Positions 15,227 through 24,119 of a DNA stretch of 63,505 bases are shown here, piece by piece. Each line of letters starts with the position of its first letter. Positions within the stretch are counted from its first letter, which is position 1. A program made the position numbers and the translations under genes. The stretch comes from an uncultured Flavobacteriaceae bacterium (GTDB lineage: Bacteria > Bacteroidota > Bacteroidia > Flavobacteriales > Flavobacteriaceae): positions 1 to 63,505 of the forward strand of contig CANMLX010000026.1 of the NCBI GenBank assembly GCA_947498845.1, in the 5' to 3' direction. The notes below the pieces were generated by a model. It was given only the letters and a program-made list of their open reading frames with translations. It did not search any database and was not told the DNA's origin.

Positions 15227-16303
15227 ATGTTAATAGGGATATTATACGCACTTTTATCTGCGGTATTATTAGGCGTTTATGCGCTTCCGTCTAAATATAC
15301 AAAAGGCTTTGCCTGGGAAAATACCTGGGGAGGGTTTTTCTTTTTTGGAATGTTTGTTATCCCAATTATTGTAACATTTTCTTTAGTAAATGATATATGG
15401 GGTATTTATGCACAAATACCGTCATGGGTATTTTTTACCATGTTTGGATTGAGTTTCTGTTGGGGTATAGGCAATATGCTTTGGGGTTATAGTATTGATT
15501 CTATAGGTATGGCATTAGCATTTAGCTTGTTTTTAGGTATAATAACATCAATAGATACGGTATTGCCATTGATATTTGTGCCTGAAGGACAGGAGAGTGT
15601 AATAGGGACAAGGATTGGAAATATCATGTTAATAGGTATAGCAGTTATTGTTTTAGGAATAGCTGTAAATGGTTATGCAGGGATTTTAAGAGATAAAAGT
15701 AAAAGGAAAGAAAGTAAACGCGATAAGAAAACCATGATGCGAGGTATTCTATTTTGTGTACTTGGGGCATTATGTGCCACGGGATTTAATCTGTCATACC
15801 ATACAGGAAATAACTTGGGTAAGATTGGAGAAGTAGCCGAATTGCAATTTGGTAACCCACCCTGGATTGCACGTTTAGCTGTATTATTACCTATTTTTAT
15901 GGGGGCAACTATATCCACCATGTTATTTTATGGGTATAGACTAACAAAGAACAAGACATGGGGTAATTATAAAAAAGCAGGAGCCATAACGGCTATAGTA
16001 CTAGTAATACTCATGGCGGTATTCCATGATGCAGCATTAGTAATTTATGGTTTAGCAGCCTACCATTTAGGGGAACTTGGTACATCGGTAGGTTTTGCTA
16101 TACTCGAAACGGGTGCCATTATGGTGGCGACACTAAACGGAGTTTTAACCAAAGAGTGGTCTGGAGCTTCTAAGAAAAGTAAAACTATTTTAGGCGTTAG
16201 TTTAGCTCTTTTAATTTTAGGGGTATTAATTATTGCTAATGGTAACTATATGAAAATTCAGGAAAGTGAACAAGTCGCTTATCTAATGTCTATGAAATTA
16301 TAA
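15227..16303 (+). CDS. RhaT-like sugar permease (L-rhamnose/H+ symporter family)
   Basis: 358 residues, ten predicted membrane helices and a basic cytoplasmic loop (KSKRKESKRDKK, about 157-168). The start LLSAVLLGVYALPSKYTKGFAWENTW and GLSFCWGIGNMLWGYSIDSIGMALAFSL closely follow the RhaT family pattern. Family members import L-rhamnose; no rhamnose catabolic genes are near, so the substrate could be another sugar. Preceded by 61 bp that hold a TTGACT...TATATTAG-like sequence; may have its own promoter. A MITE-like repeat begins 4 bp after its stop. Confidence 0.75.
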   Translation: MLIGILYALLSAVLLGVYALPSKYTKGFAWENTWGGFFFFGMFVIPIIVTFSLVNDIWGIYAQIPSWVFFTMFGLSFCWGIGNMLWGYSIDSIGMALAFSLFLGIITSIDTVLPLIFVPEGQESVIGTRIGNIMLIGIAVIVLGIAVNGYAGILRDKSKRKESKRDKKTMMRGILFCVLGALCATGFNLSYHTGNNLGKIGEVAELQFGNPPWIARLAVLLPIFMGATISTMLFYGYRLTKNKTWGNYKKAGAITAIVLVILMAVFHDAALVIYGLAAYHLGELGTSVGFAILETGAIMVATLNGVLTKEWSGASKKSKTILGVSLALLILGVLIIANGNYMKIQESEQVAYLMSMKL

Positions 16304-16307
16304 AGCA

Positions 16308-16469
16308 ATACCAAATAAACTATAAAGTTATGCTAAAAATACACAGTTGCTTTTTTCTTTTTTAAAGCTGTGGGATGTTTGCATAGTATAGCTATGTAAG
16401 CGTTACCACAATAAAGAAAGAGGAAAAATGAACACGTATTTAGGCGTAATTATATGGATTATTTGGTAT
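16308..16469. repeat. MITE-like palindromic element, copy C (162 bp)
   Basis: Perfect 11-bp terminal inverted repeats ATACCAAATAA (16308-16318) and TTATTTGGTAT (16459-16469), continuing as imperfect pairing inward; centre ATAGCTATG. Same orientation, same length and about a dozen mismatches (by eye) relative to the copy at 59602-59763. Starts 4 bp after the rhaT-like stop. Confidence 0.9.
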
Positions 16470-16705
16470 AATTCTTGCATTCTATTTTTATGACTACTAC
16501 CTCAATATAAAAACAACATTTCCTATATACTATTCTTAGGTCTTGGCACCTTTACGCGACAGCCAAAGCACAATTGTACACCTTAAACGAAAGAAGTTTT
16601 CCAAAATCGGTTCAATTAATTCTTAGTCGCTCTAAAAAACAAAATAATTGGTCTTGACCCATTATTTGGTATAAGTTTTCCTTAAAAAAGGCAATCGTAA
16701 AAATA
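16470..16705. other. Intergenic stretch, no gene seen
   Basis: AT-rich, between convergent genes. CCATTATTTGGTATAA at about 16658-16673 repeats the right end of the adjoining MITE-like element and may be the remnant of a second insertion. Nothing else recognised. Confidence 0.5.
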
Positions 16706-16744
16706 AAAAAAGAGAAAGGGAGTTATTCACACTTTCTCTTTTTT
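16706..16744. terminator. Bidirectional intrinsic terminator between rhaT-like gene and hemD
   Basis: AAAAAAGAGAAAG (16706-16718) pairs with CTTTCTCTTTTTT (16732-16744) around a 13-base loop. The A and T runs give U-tracts in both directions, fitting its position between convergent genes. Confidence 0.8.
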
Positions 16745-16771
16745 GAATATTTTTTATAAGTTTTAGGACTT

Positions 16772-17521
16772 TTATTTTCCCTTATTAACCTCGTCAATAT
16801 ATTTTTCTAAAGCCATAGTCATAGATGGTGTTTCAGGTGTCGGTGCAGCAATATCTACACGTAATCCTTTTTCCTTTACAGCTTTAATTGTGGTATTTCC
16901 AAAAACAGCAATTCGTGTATCATTTTGCTTGAAGTCTGGGAAATTTTGAAATAAAGATTCAATTCCAGAAGGGCTAAAGAATACTAGAACATCATAGTAA
17001 ACATTTGCTAAATCAGACAAGTCACTAACCACCGTTCTGTAAAAAGTAGCTTGTTTCCAGTCTACACCTAAAGCATCTAAAGTTTCAGGTACAGCAGGTT
17101 TTACTTTATCTGTATTTGGTAATAAAAACTTTTCGTCCTTGTATTTTTTAATTAAAGGCGATAATTCAGCAAACGTACGTTTACCAACATAAATCTTACG
17201 TTTTCTGTATACTACATATTTTTGTAGGTAGTAAGCAACGGCTTCAGATTGACAAAAATACTTCATCGCATCTGGTACTTTAAAACGCATTTCTTCAGCG
17301 ATACGAAAGAAATGATCTACAGCATTTCTACTAGTTAAAATAATAGCAGTATAATTACTAAGATCTATTTTTTGATGTCTAATTTCTTTAGCTGAAACGC
17401 CTTCTACGTGTATAAAAGGTCTAAAATCTATTTTAACTTTTTTCTTCTCTTGTAAGTCAAAGTAAGGAGAGTTTTCTATTTTAGGTTCTGGTTGGGATAC
17501 TAAAATGGTCTTTACTTTCAT
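16772..17521 (-). CDS. hemD: Uroporphyrinogen-III synthase HemD
   Basis: Closes hydroxymethylbilane to uroporphyrinogen III in haem synthesis. The 249-residue protein is sequence-poor in fixed motifs, as the family is, but shows the two Rossmann-like lobes: ILTSRNAVDHFF (about 61-72), KYFCQSEAVAYYL, KIYVGKRTFAEL, and VLVFFSPSGIESLFQNFPDF with IAVFGNTTIKAVKEKGLRV in the C-terminal half. The DUF4271 gene lies just upstream on the same strand (18 bp), a pairing typical of Bacteroidetes that supports the call. Confidence 0.9.
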   Translation of the reverse strand: MKVKTILVSQPEPKIENSPYFDLQEKKKVKIDFRPFIHVEGVSAKEIRHQKIDLSNYTAIILTSRNAVDHFFRIAEEMRFKVPDAMKYFCQSEAVAYYLQKYVVYRKRKIYVGKRTFAELSPLIKKYKDEKFLLPNTDKVKPAVPETLDALGVDWKQATFYRTVVSDLSDLANVYYDVLVFFSPSGIESLFQNFPDFKQNDTRIAVFGNTTIKAVKEKGLRVDIAAPTPETPSMTMALEKYIDEVNKGK

Positions 17522-17539
17522 ATATTTAAAATAGTTTAA

Positions 17540-18184
17540 TTAGAAACTAATAATCGAGTATATAATAATATATGGCGCGATTTCGAGAGCGCAAAGATAC
17601 AAAATAAAATAAAACATATTGGCTTTAATTTCATTTTGGTAAGCTTTAAAGGTAGTGATTACGCCACTTAGGTTAATTGTTAAGAGTATTACTACAATCC
17701 CGTAAATGGCATTGATAGGGAGATTGAAGCTATAAATAAGTAATGCATTAATAGGTAATAATAGTAGCCCTAGGTAGTTTTTGTAACTCGTTTTTTGGAA
17801 CAAATAATGATCTACTATTGTATTAATTTTAAACAAGCGACCAACTAAGCGCTCTATGAGTATTTTTGCTAAGAAAAAAACGCCTATAGCTATGATTAAT
17901 TCAAAAATTGTTATTCCATTAGCCATAGAGGTTTTGGAGATCTTCTCAATACAAATAGCACAAAATATACCGCTTGAGATAATTAGGTTAACGAAAAGAA
18001 AACTATCAAAATAACTTAGTAATTTTTGATCTCTGTTGTAAATTTTTAAATAATTGGAATTTCCAATAACCGATATAAAATCATTAAAGCGTTTAGAAGC
18101 GATACGTTTAGAGATGGCGATTGCTATTAAGCAAATAACCATAAGTATGGAGAACAATGTATGTAATTGAACTTCTCTTAGCAT
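17540..18184 (-). CDS. DUF4271 membrane protein
   Basis: 214 residues with six hydrophobic segments (for example about 8-24, 62-80, 92-110, 141-158, 160-180, 192-211). The arrangement and its place directly before hemD match the Bacteroidetes-specific DUF4271 family. Function unknown. Conserved linkage to hemD suggests a role near haem synthesis or cell-envelope assembly, but that is only inference. Confidence 0.8.
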   Translation of the reverse strand: MLREVQLHTLFSILMVICLIAIAISKRIASKRFNDFISVIGNSNYLKIYNRDQKLLSYFDSFLFVNLIISSGIFCAICIEKISKTSMANGITIFELIIAIGVFFLAKILIERLVGRLFKINTIVDHYLFQKTSYKNYLGLLLLPINALLIYSFNLPINAIYGIVVILLTINLSGVITTFKAYQNEIKANMFYFILYLCALEIAPYIIIYSIISF

Positions 18185-18380
18185 ACAGTAAAATTATTAT
18201 AAAAATTTAATAGAGATTAAAATATTAGGTAATTTTTAAAAAAAAGAAGCGCTTAAAAATGTACATTTGTCGAAAATACAAAGAACTTATCTTTAGTAAT
18301 GGTTTTCAACCCAAAAGTTCATATTCAAGATGAGTTCAATAAAAAAGTTTAGTTTTTTTGTGTTTTACGATGAGATTTAA

Positions 18381-19106
18381 ATGAAGGACGCAGTAGTTAT
18401 TATTCCAACATATAACGAAATCGAAAATATTGAACTAATAATAGAGGCAGTGTTTTCGGAGTCTAATGATGTTCATATGCTTATTGTGGACGATAGTTCG
18501 CCCGATGGTACAGCAATTAAGGTAAAAGCACTACAAAAAAATTATCCTGATAGATTATTTTTAGAAGTTAGAAAAGAAAAATCAGGTTTAGGTACAGCAT
18601 ATATACATGGGTTTAACTGGAGCTTATCAAGAACCTATCGCTATGTTTTTGAGATGGATGCCGATTTTTCGCATGACCCCAAGGATTTAAAACGTTTATA
18701 CAAGGCATGTGTTAAAGATGGAGCAGACTTGTCCATAGGATCTCGCTATATCACTGGTGTAAATGTGGTAAATTGGCCAATGAGTCGTGTTTTAATGTCT
18801 TATATGGCATCAAAATATGTGCGTTTAATTACAGGAATGAAAATTCAAGATACTACGGCAGGTTTTGTTTGTTATAAGCGAAACGTTTTGGAAACATTGC
18901 GTCTGGATAAAATAAGATTTATAGGGTATGCATTTCAAATTGAAATGAAGTTTAAAGCCTACTTAAAACAATTTAAAATAACAGAAGTGCCTGTAGTATT
19001 TACAGATAGAACTAGAGGAGCGTCTAAATTAAGTAAAGGTATTATTTCTGAAGCTATTTTTGGAGTTATATCTATGAAAATGAGAAGTTTATTTAGAAGC
19101 AATTAA
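18381..19106 (+). CDS. Polyprenol-phosphate mannosyl/glycosyltransferase (DPM-synthase-like, GT2)
   Basis: 241 residues of the GT-A fold: start VVIIPTYNEIENIELII (5-21), nucleotide motif DDSSPDGT (37-44), metal motif DADFSHDP (93-100) and the C-terminal TRGASKLSKG, which is characteristic of dolichyl-phosphate-mannose-synthase-like enzymes. It lacks C-terminal membrane helices, so it is a single-domain form that should act at the cytoplasmic face on a polyprenyl phosphate. Dihydroorotase follows after 9 bp; this gene order is common in flavobacteria and the two probably share a transcript with the DUF4296 gene. Confidence 0.88.
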   Translation: MKDAVVIIPTYNEIENIELIIEAVFSESNDVHMLIVDDSSPDGTAIKVKALQKNYPDRLFLEVRKEKSGLGTAYIHGFNWSLSRTYRYVFEMDADFSHDPKDLKRLYKACVKDGADLSIGSRYITGVNVVNWPMSRVLMSYMASKYVRLITGMKIQDTTAGFVCYKRNVLETLRLDKIRFIGYAFQIEMKFKAYLKQFKITEVPVVFTDRTRGASKLSKGIISEAIFGVISMKMRSLFRSN

Positions 19107-19115
19107 GCTATTAAA

Positions 19116-20462
19116 ATGGAATTGAAAAGAACACTTATAAAAAATGCTAAAATTGTAAATGAAGGTGCAATTTTTGAAGGCGATGTATTAATAGAAGGCG
19201 ATATTATTAAAAAAATAGATGTTTCAATTAGTGCAAAGTGGGCAGATGTAATTGTTATAGATGCTGAGGGTAAATATTTACTGCCAGGCGCTATAGACGA
19301 TCAAGTACATTTTAGAGAGCCCGGATTAACACATAAGGCGAATATTGAAACAGAATCTAAAGCAGCTATAGCGGGAGGAATTACATCTTTTATAGAAATG
19401 CCTAATACCAATCCGCAAACAACAACCGTAGAAAAATTAGAGGAAAAGTTCGCCATTGCAGCTAAAACATCGTCTGCTAACTACTCATTTATGTTTGGAG
19501 GCACCAATGATAACCTGGATGAAATACTTAAGGTTGATGAAAAGTCTGTTGCCGGATTAAAATTATTTTTAGGGTCATCAACAGGAAATATGCTGGTTGA
19601 TAATCCAGAAGTACTTGAAAAGATATTTAAAAGTACTAACATGGTGATTTCGGTACATTGTGAAGACGAAACAACTATTAAAGCCAATTTCCAAAAGCAT
19701 TTAGACGAATATGGGGAAGATATCCCAATAGAAAAGCATCCGGTAATAAGAAGTGAAGAGGCATGTTATTTATCATCTTCAAAAGCCATAGCATTAGCTA
19801 AAAAAACAGGGGCAAGGCTGCATGTATTTCATTTGTCGACGGGTAAGGAAACAAAATTATTTACCAATAAAATACCTTTAAAAGATAAAAAAATAACGGC
19901 AGAGGTGTGTATTCATCATTTATGGTTTTCAGATAAAGATTATAAAGAAAAGGGAACGCGTATTAAGTGGAATCCAGCTGTTAAAACTAAAAAAGATAGA
20001 GAACAATTGTGGGAGGCATTACTTGACGACAGAATAGATGTTATAGCTACCGATCATGCACCACATACTATAGCAGAGAAAGAAAACGTTTATACTAAAG
20101 CACCATCAGGAGGACCATTGGTACAACATGCGTTGCCTGCTATGTTAGAAATGTACCATAAAGAGAAGATAACACTTGAAAAAATAGTTGAAAAAATGTG
20201 TCATAACCCAGCTATTTTGTTTCAAGTTGAAAAACGAGGATATATTAAAGAAGGCTATTTTGCAGACTTGGTTTTGGTAGATTTAAATAATCCCTGGACC
20301 GTTAATAAAGATAATATTTTGTATAAATGTGGCTGGTCACCTTTTGAAGGCGCTACGTTTAAATCGAGAATTACGCACACGATCTTAAACGGTGATTTAG
20401 TATATCATAATTTTAAGTTTTCTAATGTAAAAGCGGCCAAAAGACTAACATTTAATAGATAA
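19116..20462 (+). CDS. pyrC: Dihydroorotase, Bacteroidetes type with QxH instead of HxH
   Basis: Amidohydrolase of pyrimidine synthesis (carbamoyl-aspartate to dihydroorotate), 448 residues. Metal ligands visible: Lys149 in GLKLFLGSS (carboxylated lysine), His181 in VHCED, His239 in HVFHLST, Asp313 in ATDHAPHT. The first metal motif, normally HxH, reads DDQVHFREPG: Gln63 replaces the first histidine, His65 is kept. I recall this variant from other Bacteroidetes, so it is unlikely to be an error. Activity is expected but not proven from sequence; an allantoinase-like or non-catalytic partner role is the alternative. The stop codon overlaps the next start (TAATG). Confidence 0.88.
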   Translation: MELKRTLIKNAKIVNEGAIFEGDVLIEGDIIKKIDVSISAKWADVIVIDAEGKYLLPGAIDDQVHFREPGLTHKANIETESKAAIAGGITSFIEMPNTNPQTTTVEKLEEKFAIAAKTSSANYSFMFGGTNDNLDEILKVDEKSVAGLKLFLGSSTGNMLVDNPEVLEKIFKSTNMVISVHCEDETTIKANFQKHLDEYGEDIPIEKHPVIRSEEACYLSSSKAIALAKKTGARLHVFHLSTGKETKLFTNKIPLKDKKITAEVCIHHLWFSDKDYKEKGTRIKWNPAVKTKKDREQLWEALLDDRIDVIATDHAPHTIAEKENVYTKAPSGGPLVQHALPAMLEMYHKEKITLEKIVEKMCHNPAILFQVEKRGYIKEGYFADLVLVDLNNPWTVNKDNILYKCGWSPFEGATFKSRITHTILNGDLVYHNFKFSNVKAAKRLTFNR

Positions 20463-20959
20463 TGCTAAAGAGAATAAGCGTATTGTTTTGTGTTTTGTTT
20501 ACTGTAATATCTTGTTACAAATACAATGCGCCAGAAAAACCAGAGCGACTCATCTCTAAAGATGAAATGGTTAATATTTTAGTCGATTTAAAATTAATGT
20601 CTTCTGTTTCTGGTAAAGATAAAAAGGTTTTAGATAGTGCTAATATAAAAACGCAGGCATATATTTTTAATAAGTATAATATAGACAGCACACAGTTTGC
20701 TAATAATAATGCTTATTATGCCTACAATATCGAAGATTATCAAGATATATATAGCAAGTTAAAGGATAGTTTAAACAAACTTAAAGTGTTATATGATGGT
20801 ATTTTAAAGGAAGAAAAACGCGTAGAAAAACACAAAAAAGATTCTATTAAGCGTTTGAAAAAAGAAAAAACGAAGCAACAAAAGATACCATCTAAGTTTG
20901 ATTTAGTAGATTCGGAAGATCTTAAAGATCTGGAGGAAATTGATATAGATATTGAGTAG
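20462..20959 (+). CDS. DUF4296 lipoprotein
   Basis: 165 residues. N-terminal lipoprotein signal (ISVLFCVLFTVISC, lipobox ending at Cys18), then the DUF4296 core: MVNILVDLKLMSSVSG, YIFNKYNIDSTQFANNNAYYAYN, DYQDIYSKLKDSLNKL (about 33-107), and a charged Lys/Glu tail. Bacteroidetes-specific family of unknown function, expected in the outer or inner membrane periplasmic leaflet. Start overlaps the dihydroorotase stop by one base, so it is translationally coupled. Its last 38 bases overlap the 3' end of the convergent epimerase gene. Confidence 0.8.
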   Translation: MLKRISVLFCVLFTVISCYKYNAPEKPERLISKDEMVNILVDLKLMSSVSGKDKKVLDSANIKTQAYIFNKYNIDSTQFANNNAYYAYNIEDYQDIYSKLKDSLNKLKVLYDGILKEEKRVEKHKKDSIKRLKKEKTKQQKIPSKFDLVDSEDLKDLEEIDIDIE

Positions 20960-21941
20960 ATACCTCGCTAATGCAATCTATTACAGGGGAGAATTCGTAG
21001 TTTAAAGCGTTGCAAATTTTAGAATTGTCGTAGTTTTTATTAGTAGATAGCGTATGCGCTAAATGCTTTGTTAGAACTCTACGTTTTCCCGTTAATTTAT
21101 GTTTTAACCAGTCTAATCGCCACATGATATTTAGTAATTGTGGCTTTGCTATTTTATAAGGCGATTTTACTTTCAAGCTTTTTGCAATGGCTTGCATAAA
21201 CGTTTTATACGTCCAATTTTCTGCAATTAAAATATAGCGTTGGTTTGTAATATCACTTTTTAAAAGCGCTATCATAATAGCAATCACATCTTTAATAGGT
21301 ACAACACCAACACTTCCAGACGTATAATAGCGCTGGCCTTTGTGAATTTTTTTAAATATACTGCCAGAGCCATAACGCCAAATACCACCACCTATAATAA
21401 CGCCTGGATTAACTATAACAGCATTTAGCCCTTCTTGAGTGCCACGCCATACTTCCATTTCGGCACCATATTTTGTAATACCATAAATGCTATTGTCGTC
21501 TTCTGGATTCCAGATGGTTTCTTCATCAATGGCTTCATTGTGGATAGGGTTTCCTAGTGTTGCAATAGAGCTTACATGGCATAATTTAGTAATCTTGTTG
21601 GTGATACATAGATTAACTAAGTTAGCAGTGCCTTCAATATTAATACGCCTTATAAGCTGGTGCTTGTTAGGCTCAAAAGAGACAAAAGCAGCACAATGGT
21701 ATACATATGTAACATCTTTAAGGGCAGTATCAAGCGAAGGAACATCTAAAATATCGACTTTAACCCATTCGATTTTATTGAATAGTTTATCGAAATTTTT
21801 GGTATAGCAAGAAAATACATTTTTGGTGTTTTGTAGTTTTTTTTCTGTTCTATAAGTGGCTCTAATGGTTTCACCATCACTAGTTAATCTATAAAGCAGA
21901 TGTGCACCAACTAAACCTGTTCCTCCTGTTACTAAAATCAT
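20922..21941 (-). CDS. NAD(P)-dependent epimerase/dehydratase (extended SDR)
   Basis: I start the gene at ATG 21941, because the protein then begins MILVTGGTGLVGAHLL, exactly at the Rossmann strand; the open frame extends 40 codons further upstream but only through repeat sequence. 339 residues. TGGTGLVG loop (residues 5-12), the active-site YGITKYGAE (Tyr-xxx-Lys), and VNPGVIIGGG typical of dihydroflavonol-4-reductase/3-beta-HSD-like extended SDRs. Substrate unknown. The 3' end overlaps the DUF4296 gene by 38 bp on the opposite strand, so the transcripts must be antisense there. Confidence 0.85.
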   Translation of the reverse strand: MILVTGGTGLVGAHLLYRLTSDGETIRATYRTEKKLQNTKNVFSCYTKNFDKLFNKIEWVKVDILDVPSLDTALKDVTYVYHCAAFVSFEPNKHQLIRRINIEGTANLVNLCITNKITKLCHVSSIATLGNPIHNEAIDEETIWNPEDDNSIYGITKYGAEMEVWRGTQEGLNAVIVNPGVIIGGGIWRYGSGSIFKKIHKGQRYYTSGSVGVVPIKDVIAIMIALLKSDITNQRYILIAENWTYKTFMQAIAKSLKVKSPYKIAKPQLLNIMWRLDWLKHKLTGKRRVLTKHLAHTLSTNKNYDNSKICNALNYEFSPVIDCISEVSTQYLYQFPPDL

Positions 21942-21993
21942 GCAACTAAAGTAATGAATATTTAAAATAATCGCGTTGAATTTTAGTAAACTA

Positions 21994-22080
21994 CCTCGGT
22001 GCAAGCTCACGAGGCATTCATTAAAAAAAATATTTTGATTTCGAGGCAAGCCTCGGAGCATTTAAATCTCGATTATCGAG
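21994..22080. repeat. Three adjacent short hairpins (CCTCG/CGAGG repeats)
   Basis: CCTCG-GTGCAAGCTCA-CGAGG (21994-22014), then CGAGG-CAAG-CCTCG (22042-22055), then CTCGAT-T-ATCGAG (22068-22080). The first two share GCAAGC and are inverted versions of one another. They lie inside the upstream open extension of the epimerase frame, which argues that this extension is not coding. Confidence 0.7.
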
Positions 22081-22215
22081 TAACTAAAGCTGCATTACTT
22101 AGATTTTCGTTTTTATGGGAATGACAATAACAAAATGAAACCTTTAGCAAACTAAAGGAGTGACTTTTCGAGTAAAGAATTATTAAGAATAGCCATCTAA
22201 TTGTACACGTATTTT

Positions 22216-22223
22216 TATATTTG
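22216..22223 (+). promoter_or_regulatory. tyrS -7 box (TATATTTG)
   Basis: Perfect TAnnTTTG match ending 25 bases before ATG 22249. Predicted leader of about 18-20 bases. No T-box-like structure would fit. Confidence 0.6.
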
Positions 22224-22248
22224 CGCTAGTTTTCAAAAATGATAAAAA

Positions 22249-23544
22249 ATGATAAAGAATTTTGTTGAAGAATTAACTTGGAGAGGGATGATACATACTG
22301 TAATGCCTGGTGCAGAAGATCACCTTATGGAAAGTATGCGCAGTGCTTATGTAGGCTTTGATCCTACAGCAGATTCTTTACATATTGGAAACTTAGTGCC
22401 TATTATGTTACTCGCACATTACCAGCGTTGTGGCCATAAACCCGTGGCTTTGGTTGGCGGAGCAACAGGCATGATAGGGGATCCATCTGGAAAATCTAAT
22501 GAGCGTAATTTGCTAGATGAAAAAACATTACGTAATAATCAAGAAGCCATAAAAAAACAATTAGCACACTTTTTAGATTTTGAAAGTGCTGCCGAAAATG
22601 CTGCCGTTTTAGTGAATAATTACGATTGGATGAAAGAGTTTTCGTTTTTAGAGTTTATTCGCGATGTAGGCAAGCATATCACAGTAAATTATATGATGGC
22701 TAAAGATTCTGTTAAGAACAGAATCTCGTCTGAGTCTTCAGAAGGCATGAGTTTTACAGAATTTACATATCAATTGGTACAAGGGTATGACTTTTTGCAT
22801 TTATACAGAGCTAATACCTGTTCTATACAAATGGGCGGTAGTGATCAGTGGGGGAATATCACCACAGGAACAGAGTTAATACGTCGTATAGCAGGCGGTA
22901 AAGGTTTTGCGATTACCTGCCCTTTAATTACAAAATCTGATGGTTCTAAATTTGGAAAGTCTGAAGGCGGAAATGTATGGTTAGATGCTAAAAGAACCTC
23001 GCCTTATAAATTTTACCAATATTGGTTAAATTCCAGCGATGAAGATGCCGAAAAATACATTAAGATCTTTACGTTTTTAGATGAAGAAACTATAAATAAC
23101 TTAATTGAAGCCCATAAAGAAGCGCCGCACATGCGTTTGCTACAAAAGCGTTTAGCCGAAGAAATTACTACTATGGTACATTCTAAAGAAGATTTAGATA
23201 ATGCCATAAAAGCAAGTAATATTTTGTTTGGAAAGTCTACGAGTGAGGATTTAAAAGCACTGGACGAGCAAACCTTTTTAGATGTGTTTGATGGTGTTCC
23301 GCAAACCGAAATTTCTAAAGAGGACATAGCTAACGGATTAGATATGATAGGCGCTTTAGCCGAAAAAGGTGGTTTCTTAAAATCCAACGGTGAAGCCAGA
23401 CGTGCGCTTAAAGAAAACTCTATTTCTGTAAATAAAGAAAAGGTAAAAGAAGATTATAAAATTACTACTGCAGATTTAATTAACGATAAGTTTGTTTTAC
23501 TGCAACGCGGTAAAAAGAATTACTTTGTTTTGATTGTGAAGTAG
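22249..23544 (+). CDS. tyrS: Tyrosyl-tRNA synthetase
   Basis: Class I synthetase, 431 residues. Seen: [18 protein letters not shown] (34-51) with the HIGH-type LHIGN, the tyrosine-binding [12 protein letters not shown] and [11 protein letters not shown] segments, the KMSKS-type KFGKS loop, and a C-terminal S4-like RNA-binding domain ([22 protein letters not shown] onward). Bacterial TyrRS of normal length. A second in-frame ATG occurs a few bases upstream (AAAAATGATAAAAAATGATAAAG); the downstream ATG is the better fit as the upstream one is followed by a stop. Confidence 0.97.
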   Translation: MIKNFVEELTWRGMIHTVMPGAEDHLMESMRSAYVGFDPTADSLHIGNLVPIMLLAHYQRCGHKPVALVGGATGMIGDPSGKSNERNLLDEKTLRNNQEAIKKQLAHFLDFESAAENAAVLVNNYDWMKEFSFLEFIRDVGKHITVNYMMAKDSVKNRISSESSEGMSFTEFTYQLVQGYDFLHLYRANTCSIQMGGSDQWGNITTGTELIRRIAGGKGFAITCPLITKSDGSKFGKSEGGNVWLDAKRTSPYKFYQYWLNSSDEDAEKYIKIFTFLDEETINNLIEAHKEAPHMRLLQKRLAEEITTMVHSKEDLDNAIKASNILFGKSTSEDLKALDEQTFLDVFDGVPQTEISKEDIANGLDMIGALAEKGGFLKSNGEARRALKENSISVNKEKVKEDYKITTADLINDKFVLLQRGKKNYFVLIVK

Positions 23545-23573
23545 AAAAATATTGTTTTTAAGTATATTATCCA

Positions 23574-24119
23574 ATGAAAGAGTTTTTAGTATTATCGTTG
23601 CTTTTAATGTTTTCCTCCGTTTTTTCTCAAAATTCGACTATAAAATGGGGTAAAGAGAAAAAATTAACATGGGAAGATTTTAAGGCTAAACCAAATGAAG
23701 ATGCCATTGGAACAGCAAAAACCAGTTATAAAATAAATATTATACCAGAAAATGTTAAAGTTGATGAACAAGATAGGATAGAAGGGTATAAAAAAATAAG
23801 TGTAGTTGCTACTTTTTATAAAAACCTTTCTTGGACAAGAGAAGCTCTTGAAGGATCAAATTTACTTAAACATGAGCAGCTTCATTTTGATATAGCAGAA
23901 CTTTTTGCTAGAAAAATTAGAATGAAATTTAAAGAGTTACAGCAAAAAAACGAAGCTAGATTTTCAATATACCAACAAGAATATTCAAAACTTTGGAAGC
24001 AATGTAGATTGTATCAAAAAGAGTATGATTTTGAAACAAAACACGGTATAAAACTCGATTTAAATAAATCATGGACACTAAAAGTTAATAAGGAATTATC
24101 TAAGCTTCAAGGGATTTAA
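23574..24119 (+). CDS. Exported DUF922-like protein with HExxH motif
   Basis: 181 residues with a signal peptide (FLVLSLLLMFSSVFS, 4-18). The mature part begins WGKEKKLTWEDFKAKP, which is typical of DUF922-type proteins, and contains LLKHEQLHFDIAELFARK with His100-Glu101-xx-His104, a zinc-metallopeptidase-type motif; Asp106 or a later Glu could be the third ligand. The family is annotated as putative secreted Zn-dependent proteases; activity is inference. It follows tyrS after 29 bp and its stop overlaps the stop of the convergent DUF1361 gene in TTAA (24116-24119). Confidence 0.7.
   Translation: MKEFLVLSLLLMFSSVFSQNSTIKWGKEKKLTWEDFKAKPNEDAIGTAKTSYKINIIPENVKVDEQDRIEGYKKISVVATFYKNLSWTREALEGSNLLKHEQLHFDIAELFARKIRMKFKELQQKNEARFSIYQQEYSKLWKQCRLYQKEYDFETKHGIKLDLNKSWTLKVNKELSKLQGI

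Larger units (their letters stand above)
21942..22248. other. Intergenic region between divergent genes with REP-like hairpins and tyrS promoter
   Basis: No gene seen. 21994-22080 carries three hairpins (separate entry); 22110-22135 (TTTTATGGGAATGACAATAAC) looks like a worn end of a REP-like repeat; 22216-22223 is the tyrS promoter box. Confidence 0.6.

Noticed and set aside
21942..22061. 40-residue N-terminal extension of the epimerase
   Set aside because: It covers the CCTCG/CGAGG hairpin repeats; the Rossmann fold begins exactly at the internal Met.
22237..22248. Upstream ATG (ATGATAAAAA) as tyrS start
   Set aside because: The frame closes at once (ATG ATA AAA AAT GAT AAA ... is out of the TyrRS frame); the second ATG gives the family start.
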